The notes under the pieces were generated by a model that saw only the letters and a program-made list of their open reading frames with translations, was not told the origin of the DNA and did not search any database. Of a DNA stretch of 15,961 nucleotides, positions 14,831 through 15,961 are shown piece by piece; within the stretch, counting starts at the first letter, position 1; each line of letters opens with the position of its first letter. The translations under genes were made by a program, and so were the position numbers. Location: positions 1-15,961 of the forward strand of contig JBAYFO010000071.1 in NCBI GenBank assembly GCA_041667115.1, read 5' to 3'. Source of the stretch: UBA1563 sp041667115. Lineage in GTDB: Bacteria > Bacteroidota > Ignavibacteria > Ignavibacteriales > Ignavibacteriaceae.

Positions 14831-15961
14831 GAGAAGTTTATGTTGCCGGAATCGGCATTACAAGTTTTTCACGTCTTGAATATCCGCTTGTTGAAATTGC
14901 CGCGTATCCCGGTTTAATGGCTTTACGCGATAGCGGATTAAAAAAAGTTGATCATCTTTATGTTGCAAACATGGGCGGCGGAAGAATTAACGGACAAACC
15001 GGACTTGCCAGCGCAGTTGTTGACCACATGAGTCTTACACCTGCCGGTGCAGAAACAATTGAGAACGGACCGGCTTCAGGCGCATCTGCAATTAAACAAG
15101 GGTATATGGCAATTGCTTCCGGCATGCACGATGTGGTTATGGTTATTGGCGCAGAAAGAATGCGCGAAGCTAATCCTCTTGAAGCGACTGATTTTGTTGC
15201 AACCTTAACTCATCCGCAAGCAGAATATATTTACGGCGTTACGCTTCCCGCTCTTGCAGGAATGTTTACAAGACTTTACATGGAAAAATATGGTGTAACA
15301 GCGCGTCATCTTGCGATGGTTGCGGTGAAGAATCATAAAAACGCGATGGATAATTTTTACGCTCATCTTCATGAAGATATTACAATTGAAGGAATTTTAG
15401 ATTCTCCTGAAGCATCAACAAATAATCCTTACGTTGCTGATCCTTTAAGATTTTATGATGTTTGTCCCGTCTCCGACGGCGGTGCATGTTTAATTCTTGC
15501 AACTGCCGAGGTGATGAAAAAAATTAACAAACCGATGATTCGCCTTGCCGGTATTGGTCAAGCTACTGATACGCATTGTGTTCACGAAAGAAAAGACCCG
15601 ACAGAACTTCTTGCAGTAAGAGAAGCTGCGCGTCAATCCTTTAAAATGGCTGGAGTAAAACCTTCCGATGTAAGTGTCGCCGAGTTGCATGATGCATTTA
15701 CAATTCTTGAAATTGCTGAAAGTGAAGAAGTTGGTTTCTTCAAAAAAGGAGAAGGACATCTTGCACTCGAAAGAGGCGAAACACAAATCGGCGGAAAAAT
15801 TCCTATTAATCCTTCAGGCGGATTAAAAGCAAAAGGACATCCGGTCGGCGCTACCGGTGTAGGTCAAGCGCACGAGATCGTTTTACAATTACGCGGCGAA
15901 GCTGGAAAACGGCAAGTAAAAAATGCCAAAGTCGGTTTCACATGCAATTTTGGCGGCTTCG
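14827..15961 (+). CDS. Thiolase-superfamily protein (SCP2/archaeal type), nucleophilic Cys replaced by Pro; 3'-truncated by window
   Basis: The frame runs open to the window edge (378 codons seen), so only the last few residues are missing. The fold is clear: N-terminal VYVAGIGITSF, VIGAERM near the middle, the ELHDAF motif with His288, GGLKAKGHPVGATG with His338, and a C-terminal CNFGG with Cys373. This is the layout of SCP2-thiolase and archaeal thiolase-like proteins. The nucleophile position, normally Cys in a C-A-S-G motif, reads N-G-P-A-S-G, with Pro82 in place of Cys; the codons read directly as GGA CCG GCT TCA. Without that Cys a normal thiolase cycle is not expected. Cys-less members are known among the retro-aldolases that pair with DUF35 proteins in sterol side-chain breakdown, so an aldolase or condensation role is possible. 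The start overlaps the GNAT-like stop by 4 bases. Confidence 0.85.
   Translation, partial: MREVYVAGIGITSFSRLEYPLVEIAAYPGLMALRDSGLKKVDHLYVANMGGGRINGQTGLASAVVDHMSLTPAGAETIENGPASGASAIKQGYMAIASGMHDVVMVIGAERMREANPLEATDFVATLTHPQAEYIYGVTLPALAGMFTRLYMEKYGVTARHLAMVAVKNHKNAMDNFYAHLHEDITIEGILDSPEASTNNPYVADPLRFYDVCPVSDGGACLILATAEVMKKINKPMIRLAGIGQATDTHCVHERKDPTELLAVREAARQSFKMAGVKPSDVSVAELHDAFTILEIAESEEVGFFKKGEGHLALERGETQIGGKIPINPSGGLKAKGHPVGATGVGQAHEIVLQLRGEAGKRQVKNAKVGFTCNFGGF

Noticed and set aside
15490..15786. Minus-strand open frame of 98 codons inside the thiolase-like gene
   Set aside because: It is a shadow of the thiolase coding sequence, Phe/Cys/Ser-rich, with no domain pattern.
14827..15961. 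Calling the last gene a standard acetyl-CoA acetyltransferase or beta-ketothiolase
   Set aside because: The nucleophilic Cys is replaced by Pro82, so the ordinary reaction is not supported.

Overview
The window is about 16 kb of AT-rich bacterial DNA, densely coded. Cell-envelope genes dominate: two TolC-type outer-membrane factors, two membrane-fusion proteins, an RND pump, a MacB-type ABC exporter and a Spy-like periplasmic protein, so the host is Gram-negative. The AT-rich coding style, the Spy-like/MacA/MacB/TolC gene order and the 7-bp tandem repeats between genes suggest the Bacteroidota-Chlorobiota group, perhaps an Ignavibacteria-like lineage. That placement is an inference from general impression, not from a marker gene.

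Positions 49-5772 (+ strand) hold a complete tripartite RND efflux set: TolC-like outer-membrane channel, lipoprotein adaptor and HAE1-type RND permease with intact proton-relay residues. Positions 10902-5798 (- strand) hold a second, independent export operon. In transcription order it is a Spy/CpxP-like small periplasmic protein, a MacA-like adaptor, a MacB-type ATPase (probable TTG start), a MacB-type FtsX permease and another TolC-like channel. The two operons converge on a 25-bp gap that shares a stem-loop and probably ends transcription from both sides.

Positions 11091-11783 (+) encode a TIM-barrel protein related to phosphoribosylanthranilate isomerase (TrpF). It lacks the canonical catalytic cysteine and substrate-binding motif and sits alone, followed by a good intrinsic terminator. 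A 282-bp gap rich in degenerate 7-bp repeats follows. From 12066 to the right edge comes an acyl-lipid module: a long-chain acyl-CoA synthetase, a GNAT-like protein of unknown substrate, and, overlapping it by 4 bp, a thiolase-superfamily protein cut by the window edge. The thiolase has proline where the nucleophilic cysteine should be, which argues against ordinary thiolysis or Claisen condensation.

The observations most worth a second look are the two enzyme-fold proteins that have lost their catalytic cysteine (TrpF-like and thiolase-like), and the repeated occurrence of 7-bp-period tandem repeats of different sequence in three separate intergenic gaps. I found no RNA genes, insertion sequences, CRISPR arrays, attachment sites or replication origins.
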